Below, piece by piece: positions 1 to 10,466 of a stretch of DNA of 64,000 nt. The notes beneath the pieces are model-generated. The model was not told where the DNA came from. It ran no database searches and saw nothing but the letters and a program-made list of their open reading frames with translations. This DNA comes from Parietichytrium sp. I65-24A. Taxonomy: Eukaryota; Sar; Bigyra; Thraustochytrida; Thraustochytriidae. A program made the translations under genes and the position numbers. The stretch spans positions 5,680-69,679 of the forward strand of contig BLSF01000018.1 of the NCBI GenBank assembly GCA_012862575.1, given 5' to 3'. Position 1 is the first letter of the stretch; every line of letters starts with the position of its first letter.

Positions 1-483
1 GAGACTCGAGCATCGCCCGGTGCTCCGGGGTGCACGGGGTGTAGAACAGGTCCACCCGCCGGCTGCTGCCGCGCTGCGGGTCCGAGCACACCAAGGCGAT
101 GATGGCGGCGGTCATGCGAGAACCCACGGCGGCGCCACAGGTACCGCAGCACGAGCTCAGGGAGCGCGCAGTGGCGCGCGTGCAGACACGCAAGGAACAC
201 ATTGCAATGCGCAGTGCCTCCAAATTGATGTTCTCTCGCGTTGTCCCAAGACACCTTGCTTTTACCCATGCATCACCGCCCCAAGAAGCGAAGGACACGG
301 ACGCTAGTTTGAAGGTCTCGGAGCTGAGCGGATCATCGTTCTTAAACGCGACTATTTTCTCGGCCTCCAACTTGGCCAAGTCAAGAGCTTTCTGATGTCT
401 CTCACTCTCGGAGATCTTACTCGGGTGTTCCGTGTACACGTAAACCTGAATTGGCTTCGCCGTTGAATTATTTTCATCTTGAT
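1..483 (-). CDS. possible partial exon, truncated at the window's left edge
   Basis: On the minus strand one frame stays open from a possible acceptor (AG ending at 484) to base 1. It reads residues such as KPIQVYVYTEHPSKISESE, then a lysine/glutamate helix, then a Cys-rich part with CCGTC. A plus-strand ORF (99-395) overlaps, and the base composition is GC-rich, so an open frame could arise by chance. I see no upstream exon or start codon in the next kilobase. No family is recognised. If real, it is an internal or 3' exon of a gene running leftward out of the window. Confidence 0.25.
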
Positions 484-1825
484 CTCAAGTATTGATTGTG
501 AGTACAACAACTTTTTTCAAACCTCTTCCAATGGAGACTGCGAGTGGGGCTTGGCGCAAGTCGCTAGACGTTGGTTTCTGGCGGTAAAGTACGTGTTGGC
601 ATGTTGCTGCGATATTCTCCGGGCATGTGAAGTCAACAGCAGGTTTCTACCTTGAATGGCTTATATATTCGTACACAAAAAGTATGACACAGGGTCTGCT
701 CGCCTTGTTCAATTGCATGGGTCTCTTCAAAGGTCTCCGCGCTCAACAGGTACGCATGCGCAGAAGAGGCATAGAACCTTCACATGGATTCACAACTCAC
801 TTTGTTTGTTTTTGAAACATTTCTTTAAAAAAACCTCGCTTCTCTATTTTGAAAGGTGCTCGGTTCACGCGTTCTTGGGAACTGAATAGACTTCCAAGTT
901 TCGCAAACAATCACGCACCATCACTTGAAAGACTCCTTTCTTCAACGAACGCTTCAAGTCACTGTGACGACCTACCATCATCGAAGGAGTCTCAATCTCG
1001 CGTTCATCTGCATCGCAAGTGCCGCACCAGATGATGTTTCATCCACGGTCCTTTCCATCTTGATCATGGACGAGGAGCTCAAGGGGGGCAGCATGGATGC
1101 TAATCTATCTAACTGTAAATTCCACACCTTGCCCAGGCTTACTGAGTCCATAGTCTAAATAGTGCCACACTTCTGCAGGCGTACTCATAGTATTGCGCGT
1201 TTCCCATAGAACCACTTCTTTGAGGCATGTTATTTGGCATTAGACTTGCCGGAGATTAGCATAATCATTGATCAGAAACATAAAACTGCTTTCAAACTAA
1301 AAAATAGGCTGCTGTAGTAGTCACTATTATCTCGCTACGTATTACCTGTAGGGCTACACTCCAGTGGAAGGCTTACTGAAATATGGAGCAGACCCTTAGC
1401 TCTTGGCGTTGCAGCACTCTTAGTGTTACACTCACTACCATCCTAATCCGCACTCTTTCTACGTGCCAATGCTAACTACCCATCGACGGTGTGAGTATTA
1501 GGGTGCTTGAGAAAAGAGCCTCTACCACGCCCTCCTACACGCCATCTACTCTCTCCCTTCTTTGCAGCGAACGCTTCCTTCATTCCCCCTCACAGTCTCC
1601 CAAGGATCCCACCATCTCCCCGCACTCCCACGCGTCCCCTAGCCACTCCTACTGACCGGTAGAGATCCAGGCCGGTAGCGACGGTTAGAGTGGCCCTACC
1701 ATACCAGGGAGAAAAGAGGAGGAAAAGGGAGCGAGAATTGGGAGGGAAAAGGAGGCGAAGATAGCCGAGTCCTAGCCTTCGCTGTAGAGCGGGTAAGGAG
1801 GAAGGTTGGAAAAAGAGAGAGGGAG

Positions 1826-1856
<31 letters not shown>

Positions 1857-2562
1857 TCAAGTTGATGAAGTGATGAATGAAATGATTCTGAGGGGAGAAG
1901 CAAACCGTTAACCCACGGGTCACACCTGCCAAGTGTGAGTGAGCAGCGCGCGTGTGCGAAGTACACTGTGCGCGCGAAGGTGTGCGTGAAAGTGTGCTAG
2001 GTCTGCGTGAGTTAGGAAGAGGGAAAGCGGGAAAGCGGGAGAGGTTGGGCGCAGCGAGGCAGGGAGATCCGTCGTCCACGCGGCAAGGTTGGGTGGATTT
2101 GAGGGGTTTAGAGGTTGTTCGGCTGGGTGATCCGGACCGTCCAGCGGGCTGCTTGAGCAGCGTCGAGTGGCGGGCACGCGGTACTGCTCCTTGGGAGCTG
2201 GTGTGACGCGTGAGTGAGTGGGTGGTCGCGTACGATCGTTCGCAAGCCTGGGGTGGGCCGACCGCTGGTCGTGAACGGGTTAGGCGTGCGTGTACTCGTG
2301 TATTCGTGTGTTCGTGGCGCTTACTCGAGATACTCCTTCCGGGCGCGGGCAGATAGACGTGTTGGAACGAGGCATTTGGTTCTGCGCCAAGAGACGCTGT
2401 TCTTGTCGGTGTAGCCTCGTCGCGAAAACCGTTGCACTCCCCGTTTGTGTATAGTGCCTCTCGCTTGCTGCTAGCCTTGTTCGGAGCCGGAAGGTCTGAG
2501 GCGGTGCTGCGTAGGTTTGTTCGATCAAAACGTCCAGCGACAGAACAGGAGATACTTTGGGA
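484..2562. other. intergenic, low-complexity patches
   Basis: No convincing gene. 1180-1700 is a patch unusually rich in TAG/CTA trinucleotides and so closed in all frames. It is followed by a C-rich pyrimidine stretch (about 1520-1640), a GA microsatellite (1831-1856) and a GT/GC-rich run up to the zinc-cluster gene. A long open minus frame (1696-2847) runs antisense into that gene; it is of low complexity and looks like a compositional shadow. Confidence 0.6.
1831..1856. repeat. (GA)n microsatellite
   Basis: Uninterrupted GA dinucleotides, preceded by imperfect GA/GGGAGA from about 1812. Nothing else is attached to it. Confidence 0.9.
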
Positions 2563-3585
2563 ATGGCGACCGAGTCCACCTCGCGCGAGTCTGGAGCGCT
2601 CCGAGCTCTGCTTCAAAACGGTCTTCATGTGGGGTCGTGGAAGAAATGCCGCTCGGCCGGGTGTTGCAAATGGAACGCCGGGGGCGGGTACTGCGCCGCG
2701 CATGGGGGCGGGCGCAGGTGCCAGTCTGTAGGCTGCGAAAAATTGGACCAGGGCGGCGGACACTGCTTCTCGCACGGGGGCGGGCGGAGATGCCAAATAA
2801 ACGGTTGCAACAAACGGAATCAGGGCGGGGGCTACTGCAAGGCGCATGGGGGCGGCCGGCGGTGTAAACTAAAGGGCTGCAGCAAGAGCGACAAGGGCGG
2901 CGGCTTTTGCATCGCTCACGGCGGCGGCCGCAGGTGCAAAGTAGAGGAATGTGGCAAGTTTGACGCTGGCCGCGGCTTTTGCGTTGCGCACGGCGGTGGG
3001 CGGAGGTGTAAAATGCCAGGGTGCCCAACTGGCGCAGAGACCGGGGGGTTCTGCATTGTACATGGCGGTGGCAGACGTTGCAAGCGGGAGGAATGTCCCA
3101 AGTTAGATGCGGGAGGGGGGTTTTGCGTCTCACATGGCGGCGGCAAGCGAAACAGGCTTGCTGCGCAAAAGAGAGACTCTAGCGATTCAGCCTCGCCAAT
3201 TTCGTCTGACGGAGACATCAAAACGGAAGGCTATGCAACCGAAATTGTCGAGCACAATTCCGAACCTCAGTTCCATCTCTCGGCCGCAACTCTTCCCGGT
3301 CAAGCCGCAAATAACCTTAAACATGACGCAGAATTGCTCTCCAAACAACCGTGCTTTCCACGTTTTTCTCGAGCAAAGTCTATCGGCACCAACTCTGAAT
3401 GGATCCAAGTCAATACCAAGAGGCGTGGCGAGAATCTGCAGTACATTCCTGGCACTAAGAGGCAGAATTGCCGATGGGAGGTCATGGACCAACAGGAAAA
3501 CTTGAGAATGGAGCTCAATGTCGGGCGGAGCGAGGAGGAGCAGGACTTTGCTCGCACATTGCTGGCTCTGAGCGGACGGTTTTAA
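2563..3585 (+). CDS. zinc-cluster repeat protein (WRKY19-like type)
   Basis: Predicted 340 aa, single exon, starting at the first ATG (MATESTSRES). Residues about 25-205 are seven tandem units of about 25 residues of the form C-x4-C-x(6-7)-GGG-x-C-x2-HGGGRRC, so Cys and His recur at zinc-ligand spacing and each unit ends in a basic GGGRRC/K step. The rest (205-340) is polar and probably disordered. Many stramenopile proteins with this array are auto-annotated as 'WRKY transcription factor 19', although the array is not a WRKY domain (no WRKYGQK). Nucleic-acid or protein binding through the zinc clusters is likely from family habit; a transcription role is inference. Confidence 0.8.
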   Translation: MATESTSRESGALRALLQNGLHVGSWKKCRSAGCCKWNAGGGYCAAHGGGRRCQSVGCEKLDQGGGHCFSHGGGRRCQINGCNKRNQGGGYCKAHGGGRRCKLKGCSKSDKGGGFCIAHGGGRRCKVEECGKFDAGRGFCVAHGGGRRCKMPGCPTGAETGGFCIVHGGGRRCKREECPKLDAGGGFCVSHGGGKRNRLAAQKRDSSDSASPISSDGDIKTEGYATEIVEHNSEPQFHLSAATLPGQAANNLKHDAELLSKQPCFPRFSRAKSIGTNSEWIQVNTKRRGENLQYIPGTKRQNCRWEVMDQQENLRMELNVGRSEEEQDFARTLLALSGRF

Positions 3586-4160
3586 AACGACTTTTGCTCC
3601 TTGCGTTTGTGCTCTCTTCTCCTTTTAAAAAGCAAGACGCGCGACCACTTTTTCACGAACGTCTCATGCTTCAAACTTTTTTTACGCTTTTTCTTTCTTG
3701 TTTTTAATATTTCTTTCAAACCTTTTCTTTTTTTTAAGTTGCCTTTGCTTCAACCAATTTTTTATACGTTATCATGCACAGAGCTCTATTCCTCTCCGTA
3801 GAATGCGACGTGCAAAGCAGTACAATTGGACGCGCCTTCGCAGTACAGATTCAACTTGCTTGGGATTAGCAAATGTGGTCTCATTTTTTTAGAGGTAAGA
3901 ATCATTCACAGTCATCGAAATAGAGTTTGCAACCTTCGCCGACACGAATCTACATCGTAGTATGTGGTTGTCTTTCTCTTCCTCGAGTTTCTCGGCGTCA
4001 AGACTTGTCAAATATTGACAAATATTGACAAATATCAATATTAGGAAGAGACATTATTACAGCAAAGCACTGCTTCTTCAGCCCTGAAAAGTGATAATTT
4101 TACCTGAAATTTTCTAGAACGAAAAATGGCCCAAGATACGTACAGCGACCAGTCAGAGTT
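3586..4160. other. convergent intergenic region
   Basis: Tail-to-tail space between the zinc-cluster gene (plus) and the Sec14-GOLD gene (minus). It holds T-rich 3' UTR-like runs (3660-3760) and a short tandem repeat at 4009-4041. No ORF worth reporting. Confidence 0.6.
4009..4041. repeat. short tandem repeat, unit AATATTGACA
   Basis: A 10-bp unit occurs twice exactly and once in altered form; AATATT inside makes it partly palindromic. It lies about 120 nt downstream of the Sec14-GOLD stop codon. Confidence 0.75.
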
Positions 4161-5873
4161 TTATGCTTCGGCTTGAACGGAGGTGTGCTCAACGGGCTCG
4201 CTACTCGAGGGTTTATCCGAGATTGTGGTGTGGGCTTGGCCTATTTGCTCATTGATGGTATTCTCCACAGGCGGGACGCTGGGAGCCGAACTGTCATGTT
4301 TTTCAGGGAGACGTGAATTGTCTTGGATAGTCATATCGGCGAGTTCTTTCCGCACGCTACCACCTGCTTCCTGAGACGCCGGTGTGACGGAGGGTTGTGA
4401 CGTTGGAGCTTCCGATCCCTGCTCCCCAGCCTCTGGCTCGACAGCTGGGCTGCTCAAGTGCGGTGTCCAAGCAAAGGCTCGATAGCGCACGTTCTTGGAT
4501 CTCAGCTTACTGGATCGATTGGAAATGTGAAGGATGAGCTCGCCGTCTTTATCAGCTTCCTTTTGATTGTGGAGGTCAGCTTTCGCATCAATTTTTTGAA
4601 AGTGATCCCATTCCACTTCACCGTTCGAAGCTGCGAAACATGCGCGGTATCCCACATCATGAGCGTCCACCGACAAATGCCACTCGACACGCTGCCCGGC
4701 ACTGACCGGAATCTTGATCTCTGTTTCTTTACCTGCGCCTACGTGCAGCGGTGTAAACGGAGTGCATCGCAAGTTTGTGGGGAATCCAATCTTGGCGCCT
4801 CTCTCTGCACAAAAGTCATCTATTTCATCATACAAGACCGTCTGAGGATTCTCCAAGCTAGACACATGATTCCCTTCCAACGTCCCGCCCATGAACGGCG
4901 GCATGTCTTCCGGTTGGAACAAGCATTCGAGCGCAGCATCAAAAGAACTCGGTCCCCCAAGGACGAAGATTTTATCGACAGTTGCTTTGTCCACAAAGGC
5001 ACTAATAATTTTCCATGGCCCGCGAAAGATTGCCGGCGAGTTCAAAAAGAGCATCTGAGACATAACTTCCGGGTAAAGCAGCTGATCCACGTCGGCCATC
5101 TTTTTGAAAATCCTGGTTTCACAAAACGCAAAAGTTTCTGTCAGCAGTGAGTGTACACGCCTCAACGACGCAATTCTAGAATTGTCGTGCACAACGTCGA
5201 GAGGGGCAAGCAGGAAAGATGCGAGGAGAACTTACGACATAACGGACATCAACCCCTTCAGCCCGACCAAAGAAAACCCTTTCAGGTCGTCGATTACGAT
5301 GTATTTGTTGATCAGCTTCCCCGCTTTTTCAGTTGCTCTAGCAAAAACAATCTTCGTAAGGTACTCCGTCATGATCAGGTGCCAGTGAATCCAAAAGTCT
5401 TCAAGTTCGCGGATGCCCCACTCCTCGAACCCCGGAGGGTTTTTCAAAAGTACCTGGATAGCATTGTTGCTGATGCCGCCTTGCAGACAGTAAACAGGTC
5501 GACCAAACTTGTCAAACGTGGGGAGGAGACCGTCGTACACGCCTTTGTGCAAGTGATTCAGAAGCTCTTTCGTAAGAGGCTGAGAGAGAATATTGTCTAC
5601 ATCGTACCGCCGCCTAAAGTCCATGGCCTGCGTAATCATCTCCGAAGCCAGCTCCAGATCGCCCTTTCGCGCCCGCAAAAACCTCAGCAACGTGGACTCA
5701 AAGTACGCCTCCCCGGGCGGGACCGTCAACGACTCATTCAACTCGTCTTTTGTGTACTTGCCCTGCGCCACCACCTTTTCGAGCAGCTCCCACGCCTGCT
5801 TTCTCTCTGCTTCATCTCTCGCGACGGTCGCCACCTCGCCGCGCGCCGTGCGCTCCAGAAGCGACTTTGACAT
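4161..5873 (-). CDS. CRAL-TRIO/Sec14 lipid-transfer protein with GOLD domain
   Basis: Two exons, 5873-5236 and 5112-4161, joined over a 123-nt intron (donor GTAAGT, acceptor CCAG); the join is in frame and gives 529 aa. CRAL-TRIO N-terminal helices fall at about 40-100 (STLLRFLRARKGD), the lipid-binding lobe at about 115-275 (INKYIVIDDLKGFSLVGLKG, then YPEVMSQMLFLNSP after the splice), and a beta-rich GOLD-like domain at about 315-400. The C-terminal 130 residues are Ser/Pro/Glu-rich and disordered. The splice restores the usual Sec14 continuity between strand and helix, which supports it. SEC14L/patellin-type proteins bind phosphoinositides or tocopherol-like lipids and act at membranes; the cargo here cannot be read. 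Confidence 0.9.
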
Positions 5874-7006
5874 TTTCCCTAAGCCTTGCGCTTCGACTCC
5901 ACGCTGCCCTTTCCCGCTCCGTGTTCACAGTCGATCCGAAACGCTCTGCTCTTTCAATTTTAGAACAGAACAACGACATGAAAAGCTGCTCTGACGTCGA
6001 CCCTCTGGTATCTCCAGCTAGTACTGTACGGGGTACCAGAGTATTGAGGCGTGAACTCTCACAGGTCAGCCATGTGAGCCACAGCGTCCAGGTAGAACAC
6101 AGCTCATCGATTCCATCGACGTGACGAAAGAGACGTAAGAGAGCATGGAAGATGAATGATGCGATAGGACATGGCACTGAGCTCAAGCTCCAGCTCCAAC
6201 CTCGCACAAGCTGAACATACATTCGTTCTTTCACTCTTTCATTCTTTGATCCAGCGCTTCGCTATGCAGGTTGGGAAGTTTACTGCTTGCGTGACAGTTG
6301 CATGATCGCGAGCTTCACAACTGTGAACGCACTGAACGCAATGAACGCACTGAGCGAGGCTGATGAGAGACATTCAGAGTATTTATAGAGACAAGACAAC
6401 TGTGACAACTGCAGCAATGACAGGGTGGTCACAGGTCACAGAGTTCACAGAGTCAGGAAAGAAAATTTGGGAGTGTTGCGGTTCGACGTACATAGTAGTA
6501 GCTAGTAGAAATATACTCTTACTCATTCCCACTTGTTCCTATGGGTAGATAGACGTAAGAAGTGATTGACAGGATATGATAATTAATTACGTGATACCGG
6601 CATTGTACACGTGACTATGGAAACAGCCAAAATGATAGTATGTCATACACTGGTCGCGTATTAGATTGATTCACTGACACAAACTGCTAAGGCAAACAAT
6701 GATAGAATTTCGTCAGTTGTGACCTATAATTCAGTTACCCAACAATCCTAAGGTCTGGGATCTAGTTCACGTGTGATCGTGAAACTACGTGAGCTCGCGA
6801 TCAGTTCTACTAATTCATTACCGCGTACTTCTGAGCATCAATAACAAGTGTGAATGCTGCTGCCACTGCTGCCAGTGAGTGGAATGGAAAATAATGGAAT
6901 TTGGAAAACTTTGGAATTTGGACGAAATGGAAAGGTTTCCACAACGCGTATACGCGTATGAAGTCCTGTTGGCTCTGAGAGGAGTACGCCAAAGGAAGGA
7001 ACCATC
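5874..7006. other. divergent intergenic region
   Basis: Promoter space shared head-to-head by the Sec14-GOLD gene (minus) and the coiled-coil gene at 7007 (plus). A short imperfect repeat of 'tgaacgcaMtgaacgca' type lies at 6322-6356. Otherwise AT-richer unique sequence without a supported gene. Confidence 0.5.
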
Positions 7007-7633
7007 ATGGGCAAGAAATCGCGCGGCGGCAAAGCCAACAACAACAACAACAACAATAACAGCGGCAAGTCCACGCCGAAAGGAAAGAGCCCCAAACCAC
7101 CCAAGGCCAAGGTGGACAAGAACGCCTGGCAGCAGCAGGTTCGCGACCTGGAGAATGACATGGTTGCTGCGGTCAAAGGGCTCGTGGCGCTGCAGGCGAG
7201 GCTCAATCGTGCTCGGCTAGGGACTGAATATAATGCGAGCGAAGAGCAAGACGAGGAGGCCGTGAAGGCCAAGTCAAAGTTTGTTCATGCTCTGGGTGGG
7301 GTGCCGCGTCATTTGCCTCCAAGAGAACCCGAGGATGGGGAACAGGAGATTGATATTTTGATGCAGCTTGAGGCGGCACTCTATCACATAAAGTCGACTT
7401 TGCTGCCGAGTCTCAGCCGAGCTGTGGAAGATGGTGTTGACAGACTGCACAAGGAGGCTGAGAAGAAACCAAACAAGTTTGAGGAGAATATGAGTATCAT
7501 TGATCGCCTGTCAAATCAGTTTGAAATCGCAGAATCCATTTGTAGGTCCCTCACTGTTGACACAAACGGCGATGTTTTAGGCACCTACGCTTCGGTGCTT
7601 AGCTTTCGGCCATACATTTCGCTTCCTCTGTGA
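7007..7633 (+). CDS. uncharacterised helical protein with poly-Asn N-terminus
   Basis: 208 aa from an ATG in good context (accatcATGG). The N-terminus is basic and disordered (MGKKSRGGKA, eight Asn, then KSPKPPKAK). Residues about 45-185 are predicted helical by eye, with regular Leu/Ile spacing and charged faces, suggesting coiled coil. The last 30 residues are of different character; a GTAGGT at 7542 could be a donor, so the 3' end may be mis-modelled. I do not recognise a family. The basic N-terminus would suit a nucleolar or RNA-associated protein, but that is a guess. Confidence 0.65.
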   Translation: MGKKSRGGKANNNNNNNNSGKSTPKGKSPKPPKAKVDKNAWQQQVRDLENDMVAAVKGLVALQARLNRARLGTEYNASEEQDEEAVKAKSKFVHALGGVPRHLPPREPEDGEQEIDILMQLEAALYHIKSTLLPSLSRAVEDGVDRLHKEAEKKPNKFEENMSIIDRLSNQFEIAESICRSLTVDTNGDVLGTYASVLSFRPYISLPL

Positions 7634-7917
7634 ACTGTCAGAAACAGATAACACAAAAACTGCATCGCTGATGCCCGTGCAATTTCTTGTTTGGCACAAG
7701 AGCTTGGGGGGGTTTGCGTTTCGGATTGGAAGAATTGAAACAAAGAGGGTGAAAATCTATTGCTCTACAAAATGAATAAGATGCTCAGTTCCGTTGTCAA
7801 AGACGGAATGATACCCGCTTCAAGATACATGATACAATCAAGATGCAGCGGGTAAGGTAGCGGCAACGAGTCACTGATCAACACGCGGAGAAGGCAAGGG
7901 AGAAAAAAACTGTTCAA

Positions 7918-8643
7918 TCAAAGACGGTAGTGGGTACCTGTGGTGGTGTCGTAGGCACCACGATCATAGCCCAGGATGATGGAAGAGCGCTGCTGCTCCT
8001 TTTTGAGATGATTGTACTCGTCAGTGTTGTAAAGGCCCCTGGCAACGAGGTCGTGGTTTGGGAGTTTGTTGGTCGTGGTGTAGTCGGCTTTGTGGTGGCC
8101 AAGGCTCACTTCGCAAGTCTTGAGATTCTTGATGAATCTGTCCACGTCAGCCTTCTGAGCCTCAGCCTCCCCTGCCGCCCGCTTTGGCTGAGCAAACTTT
8201 GACTTTGTCTCGCTCTGCATGCTCGGCCTATCAAAGCCCCAGACTATGTTTGGTTTGGGAGCCACTTTGTTGGCCTTCTCCAGCTCAGTGGTCTCCACGA
8301 GTCGTTCCGTGTAGTGATTGAGCTCTTCCAAGTCGGCGCCTTTCTTCCAGCCATAGTCCACCTTGTCGTGGCCCAAAATGAAATTGGTCTTCTTGATGTC
8401 CTTTTTGTTGCTGACGCTTCGCTCAAAATACGAATCTCGCGGATCTGGAAGCTTGTTGCTGGTGCTGTAGCTGCCCTTCTCGTTGCCCAGCTTCCAGTGA
8501 ACCGTCTTGTTGTCCTTGTTTACGCTTTCGTGAAAGTGTCCCTTGCCGAACGCTTTGATCTGGTCTGTCGTCGCATCATACTGCATGTTGGTCGTCGTGG
8601 TCCAGTCATTGTTGTCGAAACCAAACACAAGATTCGACGGCAT
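7918..8643 (-). CDS. repeat protein with LGxDKxxY motifs, probably flagellar
   Basis: 241 aa, single exon, ATG at 8643. At least five spaced motifs of the form [N/S]-x2-[L/F]G-[H/Y/F]D-x2-xY/W-x-TT are visible (NLVFGFDNNDWTTTT, NFILGHDKVDYGW, NIVWGFDRPS, EVSLGHHKADYTTTNK, SIILGYDRGAYDTTT), separated by about 45 charged residues. Short YxTTT/LGxD repeats of this kind occur in axonemal microtubule-associated proteins of flagellated protists. The assignment rests on motif style rather than a recognised family. Thraustochytrid zoospores are biflagellate, so a flagellar protein would fit. Confidence 0.7.
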   Translation of the reverse strand: MPSNLVFGFDNNDWTTTTNMQYDATTDQIKAFGKGHFHESVNKDNKTVHWKLGNEKGSYSTSNKLPDPRDSYFERSVSNKKDIKKTNFILGHDKVDYGWKKGADLEELNHYTERLVETTELEKANKVAPKPNIVWGFDRPSMQSETKSKFAQPKRAAGEAEAQKADVDRFIKNLKTCEVSLGHHKADYTTTNKLPNHDLVARGLYNTDEYNHLKKEQQRSSIILGYDRGAYDTTTGTHYRL

Positions 8644-9969
8644 CTTCCCTTGCTCCTCCGCTTATCGCTGCCCCCTTTTCTGCCAACGCAACGCACTGAT
8701 TGCCAAGCTACTCTCGCCAAATCTCTTGCCCCCCGAAGTCCCGTCAAAGCTCTGTCACGCTTCTGGTTTGATGCCTGTGTTTCCCAGGAGCTGGGCTTCC
8801 TGAGTCTCTCTCCCTGTTTCAAAGCTCATGGCCCGAGATGTCTATCCATCCGTCCAGTCATTCATCTATCTGTCTCTAATGAGTTGTGAACTTGCTCCAA
8901 ACGAATTCAAATCCAAATTGCCTTCGGAACGAATCAATGGGCTGATTGCTTGTAACGACTGCACTAGGAGAAAATGAATTGCGATCATCATCACTCCGCC
9001 TGGAAAGGTTAAACAAAAGCGGACTCTGCAAAAACCGCTCAATATGTGGCAATCCAACCTGCCATCCATGCTTCGAAAATACTCTAAAAACCTAAATTCT
9101 AAACTTTCCAGAGTCCAAGCGCGTCCGAGTCATTTCTTCTCACCGGATCTCCAGAATAAGACTTCTTCTCGAAAACTATAATACCTTCCACAATCTCTCA
9201 TATCACGTCACACCAGTGTCCCTGTGATGAGATTCGCGCGGCATGTATAAACCGCAATCTCGGTCTATCTGGATCTACCTGTCTAGCTAGCCCTATATTT
9301 TCACTAATATCGTGAGACCGAGAAGGCTCTATTTCTCACCATCGTTCGCTACAGCACTGGCAATAGAATGTATTAGTACCTGTATTGATCCAAGTATCTC
9401 CTTGAGTGACTGACCATTGTTTGTTGGCCTTAACTTTGAAAGTTAGGATTTTGGAAACCGCAAAGAGCTAAATTCTGAGACATAAGAAAAAGTCTCCAAA
9501 GTTTCAGAACGCTAAAATCTGCCAAAACCCTTTTCAAGACGCGAATAAAGACTCGCGCGAAGTGTCCGCAATTCAGCAAACCAAACCAATTGTCCTGCCA
9601 ACAAAAGTAGGTCAAACAATCACCACACTGCCGGTGGGCACTACCATTATCTACAGGCTAGCTGTCTTATTAGTCTCCTCAATAGCTGTCCACTAGAGCG
9701 CTTACCCTTCCGCAATCCTTACCTGTTCTCAGCTCTAGCTAGTCCTTTACACTATCCTTCTGTACCATGCTGCACTATCAACTAGAGTAGACCAGTCTCC
9801 GTACAACCCCGCTACTCTCGCCAGTAGGCTCCTTTTCTTGACTTTGTGACGTGACCAAGAAAAAAAAAGGGCCAAAGAAATCAGAGAAATCGAAGGAAAA
9901 TGCCTCGGAAAAAAGACCCAACCAACTCGAATCAACTCGACCAACTCAACGCACCTTCCTCCTTTGTTG

Positions 9970-10034
9970 CACACCCACACCAACACACCACACATACACA
10001 CATACACACATACACACACATACACATACACGCA
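9970..10034. repeat. (CA)n/(CACATA)n microsatellite
   Basis: Interrupted ACACAC and ACACATACACA units over about 65 bp. Confidence 0.85.
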
Positions 10035-10198
10035 TACTCTCTCTGTCTCTCTCTGTTGCTGTGAGGCAGAGCATGTGAACAGCCGGAGCTGGTCGCGGCT
10101 GTATGAGACGCGCGCTCGCGGCGTGGCAGCTTTCTTTTGGCGTGCGAGGTGCCGCGATTTGCCCCTGGTTTAAGTCGGTGTGCGACTGAGATCGGCAA

Positions 10199-10233
10199 GG
10201 GATTTGGGATTTGGGATTTGGGATCTGGGATCT
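10199..10233. repeat. heptameric tandem repeat GGGATTT / GGGATCT
   Basis: Five consecutive 7-bp units, the last two with T to C. It lies about 235 bp before the start codon of the multi-TM gene. A telomere-like look (TTTGGGA) is coincidental as far as can be told. Confidence 0.8.
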
Positions 10234-10466
10234 GGCGGCGTGAGCGCGGGAGAGGACGAAAGCCGGCTTGGCGTGGTGCATGCGAACGGAGAACGGAGAA
10301 CGGAGGTGTTGTCCAGGTACGGGCGAGTTCTCGGGGTGATTCGGGAGCGGAATTTTGCAGGTTGGGGGAGGGCTTGGCATAGACCACGGCCCGGTGGGAT
10401 TTGTCCGCGCCAAATCAGCGCAGCGCGAACTGCGGGACGAGAATAGTGGGCTGGGCCATCGGCGAG

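Larger units (their letters stand above)
8644..10466. other. divergent intergenic region with microsatellites
   Basis: Head-to-head space between the repeat protein (minus) and the multi-TM gene (plus). 9260-9830 is TAG/CTA-rich and closed in all frames; a CA/TA microsatellite follows at 9970-10034 and a GGGATTT/GGGATCT tandem at 10199-10233. No gene is supported. Confidence 0.55.

Noticed and set aside
1696-2847. 383-codon open frame on the minus strand
   Set aside because: It overlaps the clear zinc-cluster gene antisense, is low-complexity (Ser/Leu runs from the GA repeat, Pro/Ala/Arg-rich), and resembles no protein. GC-rich skew explains it.
4458-5150. 230-codon plus-strand ORF inside the Sec14-GOLD gene
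   Set aside because: Antisense shadow of exon 2 of a clear CRAL-TRIO-GOLD protein; rich in Arg/His/Cys as expected for a complement frame.
10199-10233. Telomere-like repeat (TTTGGGA)
   Set aside because: Only five units inside unique sequence between genes; a local tandem repeat is the simpler explanation.
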